Below are positions 24,166 to 33,293 of a DNA stretch of 64,000 nucleotides, piece after piece. The notes under the pieces were generated by a model. It was not told where the DNA came from and searched no databases. It was given only the letters and a program-made list of their open reading frames with translations. The stretch is taken from contig CALSAQ010000002.1 of the NCBI GenBank assembly GCA_943372995.1, forward strand, positions 62,001-126,000, given 5' to 3'. Every line of letters begins with the position of its first letter. The first letter of the stretch is position 1. A program made the position numbers and the translations under genes. The DNA is from CAJBVG01 sp943372995 (GTDB taxonomy: Bacteria; Bacteroidota; Bacteroidia; Sphingobacteriales; Sphingobacteriaceae).

Positions 24166-24864
24166 TTATAACTGTTTTAATAAATCTTCTTTGCTTAAAT
24201 AACCAATATGTTCAAAAGTTTTGGAGTTTGCTTTGTAAACATAAATTGTGGGCAAAGCTTCAACTTTTAAAGTCTTACAAAGTTCTGGGTTTTTATCTGC
24301 ATCAATACGAACGATTTCAACTTTGTCCGACATGGTTTTTTGCATTTCAGTTAAATATGGCGACATTTTCTTACATGGGCCACACCACTCTGCATAAAAG
24401 TCGATCACCACTGTTTTGTTATTGTTGAGAAGAGCTTGGTAGCTTTCTAGCGACATTCCTGTATCATTAGATTTTTTAGTCCCAGCAGATTCAGCTAGTC
24501 CCTCTGATCGCCATTTCATCATACCTCCACTCAATTCATATACATTACTAAACCCGTTCTCGCGTAGAAAATGTGCTGCACTTGCACTTCTTCCCCCACC
24601 TAAGCAATAAATAAAATAAGATTTACTTGGATCTAACGCTTTTAACTGACTCTCTGCACTCTCTTCATTCCAATCTATATTGATTGCATTCTCGATATGT
24701 CCTTCAGAAAACTCTCCAGGCGTACGAACATCTATCACTACAGCATCGCTTGTGGTTTTAATCTTTTCAGCAAAATCTTTTGGAGCTAATCTACCTTGCC
24801 CATTACTACAGCTACTTAAAACTACAGTGACAAATAAAATTATTAATACTAATACTTTTTTCAT
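24166..24864 (-). CDS. Rhodanese-thioredoxin fusion lipoprotein
   Basis: A 232-residue exported lipoprotein read from the second ATG (24864). The lipobox VVLSSC gives an N-terminal cysteine. A rhodanese domain (about 28-125) carries the active-site loop YCLGGGRSA with the catalytic Cys. A thioredoxin domain follows (about 140-232) with EWCGPCKK and the cis-proline segment VEALPTIYVY. The fused pair could move sulfur or electrons between persulfide and dithiol in the periplasm. It lies next to a small DUF6132 membrane protein, and both are transcribed leftwards. Confidence 0.9.
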   Translation of the reverse strand: MKKVLVLIILFVTVVLSSCSNGQGRLAPKDFAEKIKTTSDAVVIDVRTPGEFSEGHIENAINIDWNEESAESQLKALDPSKSYFIYCLGGGRSASAAHFLRENGFSNVYELSGGMMKWRSEGLAESAGTKKSNDTGMSLESYQALLNNNKTVVIDFYAEWCGPCKKMSPYLTEMQKTMSDKVEIVRIDADKNPELCKTLKVEALPTIYVYKANSKTFEHIGYLSKEDLLKQL

Positions 24865-24880
24865 TATCATTCTATAAAAA

Positions 24881-25042
24881 TTATTTACTCAAACTACTAA
24901 AAAATAACAAACCCATCAGTGCTCCATAAAGGGTACTGTTTATTGGCTTTGATGTTATCGCACATGAACCACTCGCACATCCTACAAAGTAATAATATGC
25001 ATAACCTAATACTCCGCCTACAATTGTTCCGATAATTTCCAT
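24881..25042 (-). CDS. Small DUF6132-type membrane protein
   Basis: A 53-residue protein read from the internal ATG at 25042, which fits the -7 element at 25071-25078 better than the upstream ATG at 25066. Two short hydrophobic stretches (GTIVGGVLGYAYYYFVGC and STLYGALMGLLFFS) flank GCASGSCAITSKP, whose two cysteines could bind metal or sulfur. This C.SGSCAITSKP segment is typical of DUF6132 proteins, which commonly accompany rhodanese or thioredoxin genes. Function unknown. It is 16 bp upstream of the rhodanese-thioredoxin gene and likely in one operon with it. Confidence 0.75.
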   Translation of the reverse strand: MEIIGTIVGGVLGYAYYYFVGCASGSCAITSKPINSTLYGALMGLLFFSSLSK

Positions 25043-25070
25043 CTTATATTTTCTAAATAAAACCATACTG

Positions 25071-25078
25071 CAAAATTA
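25071..25078 (-). promoter_or_regulatory. -7 element for the DUF6132/rhodanese operon
   Basis: CAAAATTA on the plus strand is TAATTTTG on the minus strand, a full TAnnTTTG match about 29 bp before the ATG at 25042. Confidence 0.4.
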
Positions 25079-25135
25079 TCTCTTTAACTTTTGTTATTAT
25101 GTAACTATTATCACACTGGCAGTAGTTTTGGGTCG

Positions 25136-26911
25136 CTACCTAACCCACATTTTATAAGCTGCTTCTTGTTCTTTCGTTTGTTCAGCTACTTTTTCAATTT
25201 TATATTTTACCTGTGTATTTTTTACAGAAGTAACTTCTATGGTTTTAAGAATGCCATCTCTACTAAGAGTTATACTAAGCTTATCGCCTGCTTTTTTTGT
25301 TGCAAGAATTTTTGTTAAATCATCAACTCTATAATTATCAATAGCAATAATTTCATCATTTACATTTAACCCAGCTGAGTATGCAGGACTACCTTTAGCA
25401 ACTCCTGTAATTATTGTTTTGCCATTGCTTACGTTGCTACTAACTCCTAAATAGAGTTCGTTTTTATTGGCATTCAAATCGGTTAGTTTTAGTCCTAATT
25501 TTGCTAAAAAGCTTTCGTATGGAATAGCCGAGGTTCCATTTATATATTTCGAATAGAACTCATCTAGGTTTTGTCCACAGAATTTTTCAGCTGCTTTTTT
25601 GAATTCTTCATCGCTGAAACCTCTGTTTTGTTTCGTATAATATTCGTTATACATCCATCTCATTAAGTCGTCTAGGTTTTGTTTTGCAGATGAATGCTCT
25701 ATAATCATTATGTTTAGTAATGAAGCTACAATACTTCCTTTATCGTAATAAGAAACTTGTGAATTGTTTGAGTTCTCGTTTCTTCTATAGTATTTTATCC
25801 ATGCATCAAAACTAGCTTCTGCAAGCGATTGAACTTTATCGCCTGGCAAATTGCGTTGAGCGGAATATTCATTTGCAATAATGTCTAAATATTTTTCTGG
25901 GGTAGAAAATCCAGCACGACGTACAATCCAATTATCGTAGAAAGCAGTGAACCCTTCCGACACCCAAAGCATAGAAGTGTAATTTTCTTTGTTGTAATCA
26001 AATGGCCCTAATACTGCAGGTCTTAATCGTTTTACATTCCATAAATGAAAGTATTCGTGAGCAATTAAGCCTAAGAACGATTGGTAAGTATTTTCGTTAG
26101 CGTAAGCAAAACGTTGTACCTGAACAGTTGTAGAGTTTAAGTGCTCTAATCCACCTCCACCACTTGGAACATTATGTACAATGAAAAGATAGTTCTTACA
26201 TGGATGTGTTCCAAAAATTGAAGTAGCTTCATCTGCAATTTTTGCAAAATCTTTTTTGATACGCTCTTCATCATAATTCCCTGGGCCTACCATTGCCACC
26301 GAGTGTTTTACCCCTTGAGCTGTAAACTCAATAATTTTATGATTACCTATTTCTATTGGTGAATCTGCTAAGATGTCGTAATTCTCGGCAATAAATTTTG
26401 TAGCATTTCCTTTTTCAGTTGGTAATGCGCACGATACTTGTTTCCAGTCCGACTTCGGTAAGATAGTTACTTCGTATGAAGCGTCTTTTATTCCATCAAC
26501 ATACATAAATATATTGCTGCCATTTAAATAAGCATGCGATTCGTCTATGAAACTAGTACGTACTGTGAGCTCAAAAGCATATACTCTGTAATTTACTTTT
26601 ACAGCTTGCTTCGAAGGATTTTTAATTAACCATGTATTTTTATCTATTTTAGAATATTGCAATGTGCCATTACTAGAATTAGCTTCAAACCCTTCTACAT
26701 GTCTGGCGAACTCCCTTATTAAATATGAACCAGGTGCCCATACTGGCATTTTCAATATGATTTCTTCTTGCTTATTGTTGATATTAAGTTCTACATTCAC
26801 ATAATGAGCCTGAGCTTCTGGAAAACTTAATTGATAGCTAATTTTTTCAGCGTGTAAAGTGTTTGTTATGCTAGCCATTAGTATTAGAATAAGAATGATA
26901 TTTTTTTTCAT
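25136..26911 (-). CDS. M61 family metallopeptidase with PDZ domain
   Basis: A 591-residue exported protease. The signal peptide is MKKNIILILILMASITNTLHA. The N-terminal beta domain covers about 25-190, and the catalytic zinc site IAHEYFHLWNVKRLRP has HEYFH at 285-289, with the WVSEGFTAFYDN glutamate downstream. A PDZ domain at about 480-560 (YLGVSSNVSNGKTIITGV, GSPAYSAGLNVNDEIIAID) is usual for this family. M61 peptidases (glycyl aminopeptidase group) act in the periplasm. Single gene, with no obvious operon partner. Confidence 0.92.
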   Translation of the reverse strand: MKKNIILILILMASITNTLHAEKISYQLSFPEAQAHYVNVELNINNKQEEIILKMPVWAPGSYLIREFARHVEGFEANSSNGTLQYSKIDKNTWLIKNPSKQAVKVNYRVYAFELTVRTSFIDESHAYLNGSNIFMYVDGIKDASYEVTILPKSDWKQVSCALPTEKGNATKFIAENYDILADSPIEIGNHKIIEFTAQGVKHSVAMVGPGNYDEERIKKDFAKIADEATSIFGTHPCKNYLFIVHNVPSGGGGLEHLNSTTVQVQRFAYANENTYQSFLGLIAHEYFHLWNVKRLRPAVLGPFDYNKENYTSMLWVSEGFTAFYDNWIVRRAGFSTPEKYLDIIANEYSAQRNLPGDKVQSLAEASFDAWIKYYRRNENSNNSQVSYYDKGSIVASLLNIMIIEHSSAKQNLDDLMRWMYNEYYTKQNRGFSDEEFKKAAEKFCGQNLDEFYSKYINGTSAIPYESFLAKLGLKLTDLNANKNELYLGVSSNVSNGKTIITGVAKGSPAYSAGLNVNDEIIAIDNYRVDDLTKILATKKAGDKLSITLSRDGILKTIEVTSVKNTQVKYKIEKVAEQTKEQEAAYKMWVR

Positions 26912-27005
26912 ATTTACGTAGTTTCATTTTACTGCAATTATACGAAAAGCATCTTTACTGATTTATTTCAATCGGATACTTTACAATAAAAACACAATAA
27001 ACGCA

Positions 27006-27035
27006 TTTGTGTTGTAACATATAACGTTATCTTTG
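27006..27035 (+). promoter_or_regulatory. Promoter of the RND efflux operon
   Basis: TTTG at 27006-27009 and TATCTTTG at 27028-27035 are spaced by 18 bp, a full match to the Bacteroidota consensus, 27 bp before the adaptor gene ATG. Confidence 0.6.
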
Positions 27036-27062
27036 CTAATTCTATAGAATAAAATTAATACT

Positions 27063-28109
27063 ATGAAAATCAGTAGTTTAAATATATGCTTCATCGCTAC
27101 ATTAAGCACATTTAGTGCATTGTCTGCTTGTTCCGACAAAAATGATAAGCCTAAAATGGATGCTAACAAGGGGATGAATGCACCTCAAATAGCTAATTTC
27201 TTGGTGCTCAAAGACACCACTTTGAGAGAATCCATACAAATAACAGGAACAATTCAAGCAGAAGAATCGGTTGATCTGAGGGCTGAAATGTCGGGTAAAA
27301 TTACTCGTGTTTCATTCAAAGAAGGTTCAACAGTTAAGCAAGGTGAAGTATTAATTAAGATTAATGATGAAGAGCTAAGAGCTCAGTATAATAGAGCAAA
27401 CGCGAGATTAAAACTTGCAGAAGAACAGGAGTATCGTCAGAAAATGTTGTTGAAGAAAGAGGCGATTTCTCAACAAGAATATGATATAGTATTTACTGAA
27501 CTACAATCGATGAAAGCAGAAGCCGAACTATTGAAGGCTCAATTATCGAAAACGGAAATAAAGGCTCCATTTAATGGTAGAATTGGTTTGAGAATGGTTT
27601 CGGTTGGTGATTATATAAGTCCAACCACCAACATTGCTAAATTAGTAAAAGATGATAAGGTGAAAATAACTTTCTCTATTCCTGAGAAATATGCATCGAG
27701 CATGAAACCTAATGCAGAAATTATTTTTAGTACTGATGGGAATGCCAAAAAATACAAAGCAAATGTGTATGCATTGGAACCATCGATTGATGAGAACACG
27801 AGAACATTGAGCATAAGAGCAATTGCTGATAACGATGGAAATTTGGTGCCAGGATCTTTTTGTAAAGTTGAACTCGAAATGAGTGAAATAAAAAATGCCA
27901 TTTTAGTTCCCAACGAATCATTAATACCGATATTAAAAGGCAAAAAAGTATTTATTAGTAAAAACAACAAAGCATCGGAAGTGATCGTAAAAACTGGAGT
28001 TAGAAGCGATCGATTTGTGCAAATTACCGAAGGTCTGAAAGCAGGAGATACCCTAATTACTAGTGGTATAATGTCAATTAAAGAAGGTTCTAATTTGAAA
28101 CTAAAATAG
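27063..28109 (+). CDS. RND efflux periplasmic adaptor lipoprotein
   Basis: A 348-residue membrane-fusion protein. The lipobox SALSAC anchors it to the inner membrane. ITGTIQAEESVDLRAEMSGKI at about 61-81 begins the lipoyl half-motif and LSKTEIKAPFNGRIG is the second half; a helical hairpin rich in Glu/Ala/Lys lies between. The beta-barrel (KITFSIPEKYASSM) and membrane-proximal domain (ILVPNESLIPI) follow. It couples the pump to the outer-membrane channel. First gene of an adaptor-pump-channel operon with 13-bp and 1-bp gaps; substrate unknown. Confidence 0.92.
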   Translation: MKISSLNICFIATLSTFSALSACSDKNDKPKMDANKGMNAPQIANFLVLKDTTLRESIQITGTIQAEESVDLRAEMSGKITRVSFKEGSTVKQGEVLIKINDEELRAQYNRANARLKLAEEQEYRQKMLLKKEAISQQEYDIVFTELQSMKAEAELLKAQLSKTEIKAPFNGRIGLRMVSVGDYISPTTNIAKLVKDDKVKITFSIPEKYASSMKPNAEIIFSTDGNAKKYKANVYALEPSIDENTRTLSIRAIADNDGNLVPGSFCKVELEMSEIKNAILVPNESLIPILKGKKVFISKNNKASEVIVKTGVRSDRFVQITEGLKAGDTLITSGIMSIKEGSNLKLK

Positions 28110-28122
28110 TTAATACATTGCT

Positions 28123-31100
28123 ATGAGTTTATCGACAACAAGTATAAAAAAACCTGTATTAACTATAGTAATGAACCTACTCATTATATTGTTTGGGTTT
28201 ATTGGATATAAGTTTTTAGGTGTAAGAGAATTCCCCTCTATAGATCCACCAATTGTATCAGTTAGAACATCGTACCCTGGTGCAAATGCTGATATTATAG
28301 AATCTCAAATTACAGAACCTCTAGAGAAAGTAATTAATAGTATTGATGGAATTAAGAATATTTCTTCGAGTAGCAATCAAGGGTCGAGTGTAATTACTGT
28401 TGAGTTTAATCTTAGTAAGAATATTGATGAAGCGGCAAATGATGTAAGGGATAAAGTTTCACAAGCAGTAAGAACATTGCCTAAAGATATTGATGGATTA
28501 CCTGTAGTGGCGAAAGCAGATGCAAATTCCGACGCTATAATATCCATGACTCTTCAAAGCGATACACGTTCGCAACTAGAGGTAAGTGATTATGGAGAGA
28601 ATGTTATTGCTCAGCGTTTACAAACCATTCCTGGTGTGAGTAGTGTACAAATATGGGGTCAAAAAAGATATGCCATGCGAATATGGTTGGACCCATTGAA
28701 ACTATCGTCGTATAAGCTTACTCCATTAGATGTTAAAAATGCATTAGATCGCGAAAATGTAGAATTGCCCTCTGGTAAAATTGCTGGTAATACCACTGAG
28801 TTAACAGTAAAAACATCGGGTAACCTTTCTACAGAAAGAGAGTTTAACGATTTGATTATAAAAACAGATGGAGATAAAATGATTCGTTTAATGGATGTGG
28901 GGTATGCAAACCTTGGTCCAGAAAACGAAGAGACCATCCTTAGAGAATCAGGTGTGCCGATGATTGGTTTAGCCTTAGTTCCTCAGCCTGGCGCAAACTA
29001 CTTAGATATTGCAAATGAATTTTATAAAAGATATGATCAAATCGAAAAGGAACTTCCTAAAGATTATCGATTAAATATCGCTTTAGATAATACTACTTTT
29101 ATCCGCCAATCGGTAGAAGAAGTAGCAGAAACTTTAATCATATCAATCATTTTAGTTATACTCATTATTTATTTGTTCTTCCGCGATTGGAGTATTGCTA
29201 TTCGTCCACTTATTGATATCCCTGTTTCACTTATTGGTACATTCTTTATTATGTACATCATGGGATTTTCTGTTAATGTACTTACTTTATTAGCTATAGT
29301 ATTAGCTACAGGTTTGGTGGTCGATGATGGGATTGTTGTAACCGAAAATATTTTCAAGAAAATCGAAGAGGGTTTATCTCCTCTAGAGGCTGCCATTAAA
29401 GGTTCGAATGAAATTTTCATGGCTGTTATTTCAATTTCAATTACCCTTGCTGCAGTTTTTCTACCTATTATTTTCTTAGAGGGATTTGTGGGACGATTAT
29501 TCAGAGAGTTTGGAATTGTAATAGCCTCCGCAGTTTTAATATCAGCATTTGTATCGCTTACTCTTACTCCAATGCTGAATGCAAAGTTGATGAGAAGTGG
29601 GCATAAGAAAAGTAGATTTTACAATTGGACAGAACCTTTCTTTGTACGCATGGTAGATTCGTATGGAAGAAGCTTAAATAATTTCTTGAAAAGAAGATGG
29701 TTAGCGATACCAATTGTTTTATTGTGTTTTCTGATGATATGGTTTTTTGGTAAAAATTTACAATCGGAATTAGCTCCACTAGACGATCGTAGTGCTTTGC
29801 AAATGCAAGTAACAGCACCAGAAGGTGCCTCGTTTGAGTATACAGATTTTTTCATTTTGAAATTAACCAAAATGTTAAATGATTCGGTGCCCGAAAAGAA
29901 AATCGGACTTACCGTAACCTCACCAGGATTTACAGGTTCTGGAGCTGCAAATACTGGATTTGTACGTTTGAAAATAACCGAACCTAATGAGCGCGAACGC
30001 TCTCAGGCAGATATTGCAAATGCATTGTCGCGTATCACTCGAAAAATGCCAGAGGCTAAAACATTCGTCATACAACAACAAACCATTTCATCGGGAGGAA
30101 GAAGAGGTGGCTTACCTGTACAGTATGTACTTCAAGCGCCAAACTTTGAAAAGTTAAGAGAAGTATTACCGAAATTTTTAGAGAAAGCTTCACAAGATCC
30201 GACCTTCACTATGGTCGATGTGGACTTGAAATTTAATAAACCAGAACTATCTGTTTCCATCGATAGAGATAAAGCGAAAAGTTTAGGAATTTCCATTGTA
30301 GATATTGCACAAACATTACAGTTAGCATTAAGTGGTCAGCGTTTTTCGTATTTCAACATGAATGGGAAACAGTATTCTGTTGTTGGGCAGTTCGATCGTG
30401 TAAATAGGGATGAACCTATCGACCTCAAGTCTATTTTTGTTAGAAATAGCAGAGGCGATTTAATCCAATTAGATAATGTTGTTCAGGTGGATGAGCAAAG
30501 TAGTCCTCCTCAATTGTATCACAACAATAGGTTTATGTCGGCTACCGTATCCGCAGCGCTTGCTCCAGGAAAAACTATAGGCGATGGAATTAATGCAATG
30601 GATAAAATCGCTAAAGATGTACTCGATGATTCGTTCTCTACTGCATTGGCTGGAGCTTCTAGAGATTTCGCAGAGAGTTCTTCAAATATTCTGTTTGCTT
30701 TTTTATTGTCGCTAATACTTATCTACTTAATACTTGCCGCACAATTTGAAAGTTTTATCGATCCATTTATTATTATGATAACAGTACCACTTGCTATTGC
30801 AGGAGCATTGCTTTCTCTTTGGATTTTTGGACAAACATTAAATATATTCAGTCAGATAGGAATAATTATGTTGATTGGTTTAGTAACTAAAAACGGAATT
30901 CTAATTGTAGAATTTGCCAATCAACTAAAATTAAAAGGAATGACAATGGCTGAAGCAATTCGCGAAGCATCGAGTTCTCGACTCCGCCCGATTCTGATGA
31001 CAAGTTTAGCGATTGCTTTAGGAGCATTGCCTATTGCCTTATCTTTGGGAGCAGCTGCAAAAAGTAGAATAGGAATGGGTATTGTTATTGTTGGAGGTAC

Positions 31101-31206
31101 AGTGTTTTCTTTAATATTAACCTTATATGTGGTACCTGCAGTATATACATTTATGTCGAGGACTAAAAAACTAGATACGAACGATTATAAAGCATTGGAG
31201 AAATAG
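28123..31206 (+). CDS. RND efflux permease (HAE1/AcrB type)
   Basis: A 1027-residue inner-membrane pump with 12 transmembrane helices and two large periplasmic loops. Visible marks are FLGVREFPSIDPPIVSVRTS at about 30-49, GANADIIESQITEPLE, and LATGLVVDDGIVVTENI near 393-409 with the paired aspartates of the proton relay in helix 4. NIFSQIGIIMLIGLVTKNGI near 911-930 is followed by LRPILMTSLAIALGALP. Length and loops fit the hydrophobe/amphiphile export family rather than heavy-metal pumps. It works with the adjacent adaptor and TolC-like channel. Confidence 0.95.
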   Translation: MSLSTTSIKKPVLTIVMNLLIILFGFIGYKFLGVREFPSIDPPIVSVRTSYPGANADIIESQITEPLEKVINSIDGIKNISSSSNQGSSVITVEFNLSKNIDEAANDVRDKVSQAVRTLPKDIDGLPVVAKADANSDAIISMTLQSDTRSQLEVSDYGENVIAQRLQTIPGVSSVQIWGQKRYAMRIWLDPLKLSSYKLTPLDVKNALDRENVELPSGKIAGNTTELTVKTSGNLSTEREFNDLIIKTDGDKMIRLMDVGYANLGPENEETILRESGVPMIGLALVPQPGANYLDIANEFYKRYDQIEKELPKDYRLNIALDNTTFIRQSVEEVAETLIISIILVILIIYLFFRDWSIAIRPLIDIPVSLIGTFFIMYIMGFSVNVLTLLAIVLATGLVVDDGIVVTENIFKKIEEGLSPLEAAIKGSNEIFMAVISISITLAAVFLPIIFLEGFVGRLFREFGIVIASAVLISAFVSLTLTPMLNAKLMRSGHKKSRFYNWTEPFFVRMVDSYGRSLNNFLKRRWLAIPIVLLCFLMIWFFGKNLQSELAPLDDRSALQMQVTAPEGASFEYTDFFILKLTKMLNDSVPEKKIGLTVTSPGFTGSGAANTGFVRLKITEPNERERSQADIANALSRITRKMPEAKTFVIQQQTISSGGRRGGLPVQYVLQAPNFEKLREVLPKFLEKASQDPTFTMVDVDLKFNKPELSVSIDRDKAKSLGISIVDIAQTLQLALSGQRFSYFNMNGKQYSVVGQFDRVNRDEPIDLKSIFVRNSRGDLIQLDNVVQVDEQSSPPQLYHNNRFMSATVSAALAPGKTIGDGINAMDKIAKDVLDDSFSTALAGASRDFAESSSNILFAFLLSLILIYLILAAQFESFIDPFIIMITVPLAIAGALLSLWIFGQTLNIFSQIGIIMLIGLVTKNGILIVEFANQLKLKGMTMAEAIREASSSRLRPILMTSLAIALGALPIALSLGAAAKSRIGMGIVIVGGTVFSLILTLYVVPAVYTFMSRTKKLDTNDYKALEK

Positions 31207-31207
31207 A

Positions 31208-32521
31208 ATGAAGAAATTATTTAACAGAGGAGTTTTAACCATTTTTACAGCACTAATTACTGTTGTTACTTATGCACAACAACAAGTGAGTTTAAAGAAC
31301 GCTATTGAAATTGGATTGAAAAACAATTATTCTATACAGCTTGCTAATAACGATAAAGATATTTCTGAACAAAATCGAAAAGCAGCAATTTCTGCTATTC
31401 TTCCTAAAGTAGATGCAAGTGCTGGAATAAATAAAAGTGTGGTAGATACTCGTCAGGTATTTGTAACTGGTATTATCCAAGAGCGAAATGGCGCAGAATC
31501 TACGCAACAAACAGCAGGGGTTCAGCTGTCGTGGGTATTGTTCGATGGACTAAAGATGTTTGCCTCATACGAACGTGTAAAGGAATTGGAAAGCATGGGT
31601 GCCGTGAATGCTAAGGCAATGATTCAAGGAGTTCTAGCAGATATCATCATCAACTATTATGCTATTGTTGCTGCTCAAGAACAATTGAAAGTAAGTCAAG
31701 ATGCATTAGAAGTATCTAAAAAAAGACTTGAAGTTGCAGAAAGTAAAAATCAAATTGGATCAGGATCAACCTTAGATTTTTTAAATGCAAAAGTAGATTA
31801 TAATTCAGATTTAAGTTCTCTAATTATTCAACAAGAAAATTTACAGAATTTAAAAATTAGATTGAATGAATTGCTCATTCTACCTATTACTGAAACCCTT
31901 GTACTAACAGATACTATCCCCACAATAAATAATTTAAATACAGAGGATCTGTATCAAAAAATGTTAGCACAAAATCCGACATTATTATTAGCTAAAAGTC
32001 AGCAAAGAATTGCCGAATTATCAGTTAAAGAAGTAAGCGCCGATCGTTACCCAACTTTACGATTAAATTCTGGGTATAATTATTCGAACCAAAATGCACA
32101 AGCAGGTTTTTTTACAGAGAACAGAAATCAAGGGCTGAGCTATGGAATCACTGCAAGTGTGAATATTTTCAATGGGCTACTTCAGAGTAAAAGAGAAAAA
32201 ATTGCAAAAATACAATATCAGTCGGCCTCAATAAATTACGAGTCGTCGAAATTAGGACTTGAGGCCAATTGGAATGCCTTGCTAAATAGCTATAAGAATA
32301 ATTTACAATTGCTGAATTTAGAAAAAGAAAATCAAGTAGTAGCAAAAAGAAATATTGATATCAGTGTAGAGAAATATAGACTCGGAGGTATTTCTTCATT
32401 GCAGTTGAGAGAGGCTCAGAAAGCCTATATCGAGTCGAATGGCAGGTACATCAATGCGCTCTATCAATTCAAATTAGCAGAGACTAGTTTATTGGAACTC
32501 TCTTCTAGTTTAATCCCATAA
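31208..32521 (+). CDS. TolC-family outer-membrane efflux channel
   Basis: A 437-residue protein with signal peptide (VLTIFTALITVVTYAQ) and two repeats of the outer-membrane efflux protein fold: long amphipathic helices such as EIGLKNNYSIQLANNDKDIS and VSKKRLEVAESKNQIGSGST in the first half, and AEYR-like NIDISVEKYRLGGISSLQLR in the second. It completes the tripartite pump; it begins one base after the permease stop. Confidence 0.92.
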   Translation: MKKLFNRGVLTIFTALITVVTYAQQQVSLKNAIEIGLKNNYSIQLANNDKDISEQNRKAAISAILPKVDASAGINKSVVDTRQVFVTGIIQERNGAESTQQTAGVQLSWVLFDGLKMFASYERVKELESMGAVNAKAMIQGVLADIIINYYAIVAAQEQLKVSQDALEVSKKRLEVAESKNQIGSGSTLDFLNAKVDYNSDLSSLIIQQENLQNLKIRLNELLILPITETLVLTDTIPTINNLNTEDLYQKMLAQNPTLLLAKSQQRIAELSVKEVSADRYPTLRLNSGYNYSNQNAQAGFFTENRNQGLSYGITASVNIFNGLLQSKREKIAKIQYQSASINYESSKLGLEANWNALLNSYKNNLQLLNLEKENQVVAKRNIDISVEKYRLGGISSLQLREAQKAYIESNGRYINALYQFKLAETSLLELSSSLIP

Positions 32522-32534
32522 GGAAAATTTCATT

Positions 32535-32565
32535 TTTGTAATTCATAACTTATTCAGTACTTTAG
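32535..32565 (+). promoter_or_regulatory. Possible promoter of the response regulator
   Basis: TTTG at 32535-32538 and TACTTTAG at 32558-32565 (one mismatch to TAnnTTTG) are separated by 19 bp, 22 bp before the ATG. Confidence 0.35.
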
Positions 32566-32587
32566 TCATGCCACTTAATGACTAAAT

Positions 32588-33235
32588 ATGATTCCCAAGA
32601 CAAGATTGCTGATCGTCGACGACCATCAGATGCTTATAGATGGAATAAAAGCGCTCCTTCAAGATGAGAAGAAATTCGACATCATAGCGGAAGCCCATAA
32701 TGGTAATCAAGCATTAGAGATTATTAGTAATACCCCAATAGATATTGTGCTTACCGACATTAATATGCCAGAAATGAACGGGGTGGAGCTGGCTCAAAAG
32801 ATCAAGAGTTTTAATCCCGAAATCAAAATTTTAGCCTTGTCTATGTTTTCTGAACAGCAAACCATACGCGATATGGTTGATGCGGGGGTTTCTGGATATA
32901 TATTAAAGAATACAGGGAGGGATGAGTTAGTAGGGGCTTTGAATAAAATAGCTACAGGGGGTATATTTTTTGGAGATGAAGTAACGAATGAGATGATGCG
33001 GATGATGAATCAGCAAGAAAAATCTCACGGACAAGAAGAAAGTGTCTCTTTAACATTTAGAGAGAAAGAAATACTAAAGTTAATAGCTAAAGAGTATAGT
33101 AATTTGCAAATCGCGGAGGAGCTTTTCATCAGCGAGAGAACTGTAGAAACCCATCGAAAAAACATATTCAGAAAAACTAACACCAAAAGTATAGTGGGGT
33201 TAATTAAGTACGCTATAGAGAACAAGTTGACATAG
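32588..33235 (+). CDS. NarL/FixJ-family response regulator (orphan)
   Basis: A 215-residue two-domain regulator. The receiver domain (1-120) has the acidic pair DD at 11-12, the phosphorylation site D57 in LTDINMPE and the conserved lysine in YILKNTGRDEL. The LuxR-type HTH (about 150-215) contains LTFREKEILKLIAKEYSNLQ and ISERTVETHRKNIFRK. No histidine kinase gene lies in the window, so the partner is unknown. It stands between the efflux operon and the MerR/B12 regulator, each with its own spacing. Confidence 0.92.
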   Translation: MIPKTRLLIVDDHQMLIDGIKALLQDEKKFDIIAEAHNGNQALEIISNTPIDIVLTDINMPEMNGVELAQKIKSFNPEIKILALSMFSEQQTIRDMVDAGVSGYILKNTGRDELVGALNKIATGGIFFGDEVTNEMMRMMNQQEKSHGQEESVSLTFREKEILKLIAKEYSNLQIAEELFISERTVETHRKNIFRKTNTKSIVGLIKYAIENKLT

Positions 33236-33255
33236 GTATTAATAAATACCATTTT
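33235..33255 (+). terminator. Short hairpin after the response regulator
   Basis: GGTATT-AATA-AATACC (33235-33250) followed by ATTTTT begins at the last base of the stop codon. A weak, AT-rich intrinsic terminator. Confidence 0.45.
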
Positions 33256-33293
33256 TGTAAAACCAAAACCCCTGCATAGTGTTATGTTAAAAA

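Noticed and set aside
25091..25318. Plus-strand frame opposite the end of the M61 peptidase gene
   Set aside because: Phe/Cys-rich shadow of the peptidase PDZ region with no supporting motif.
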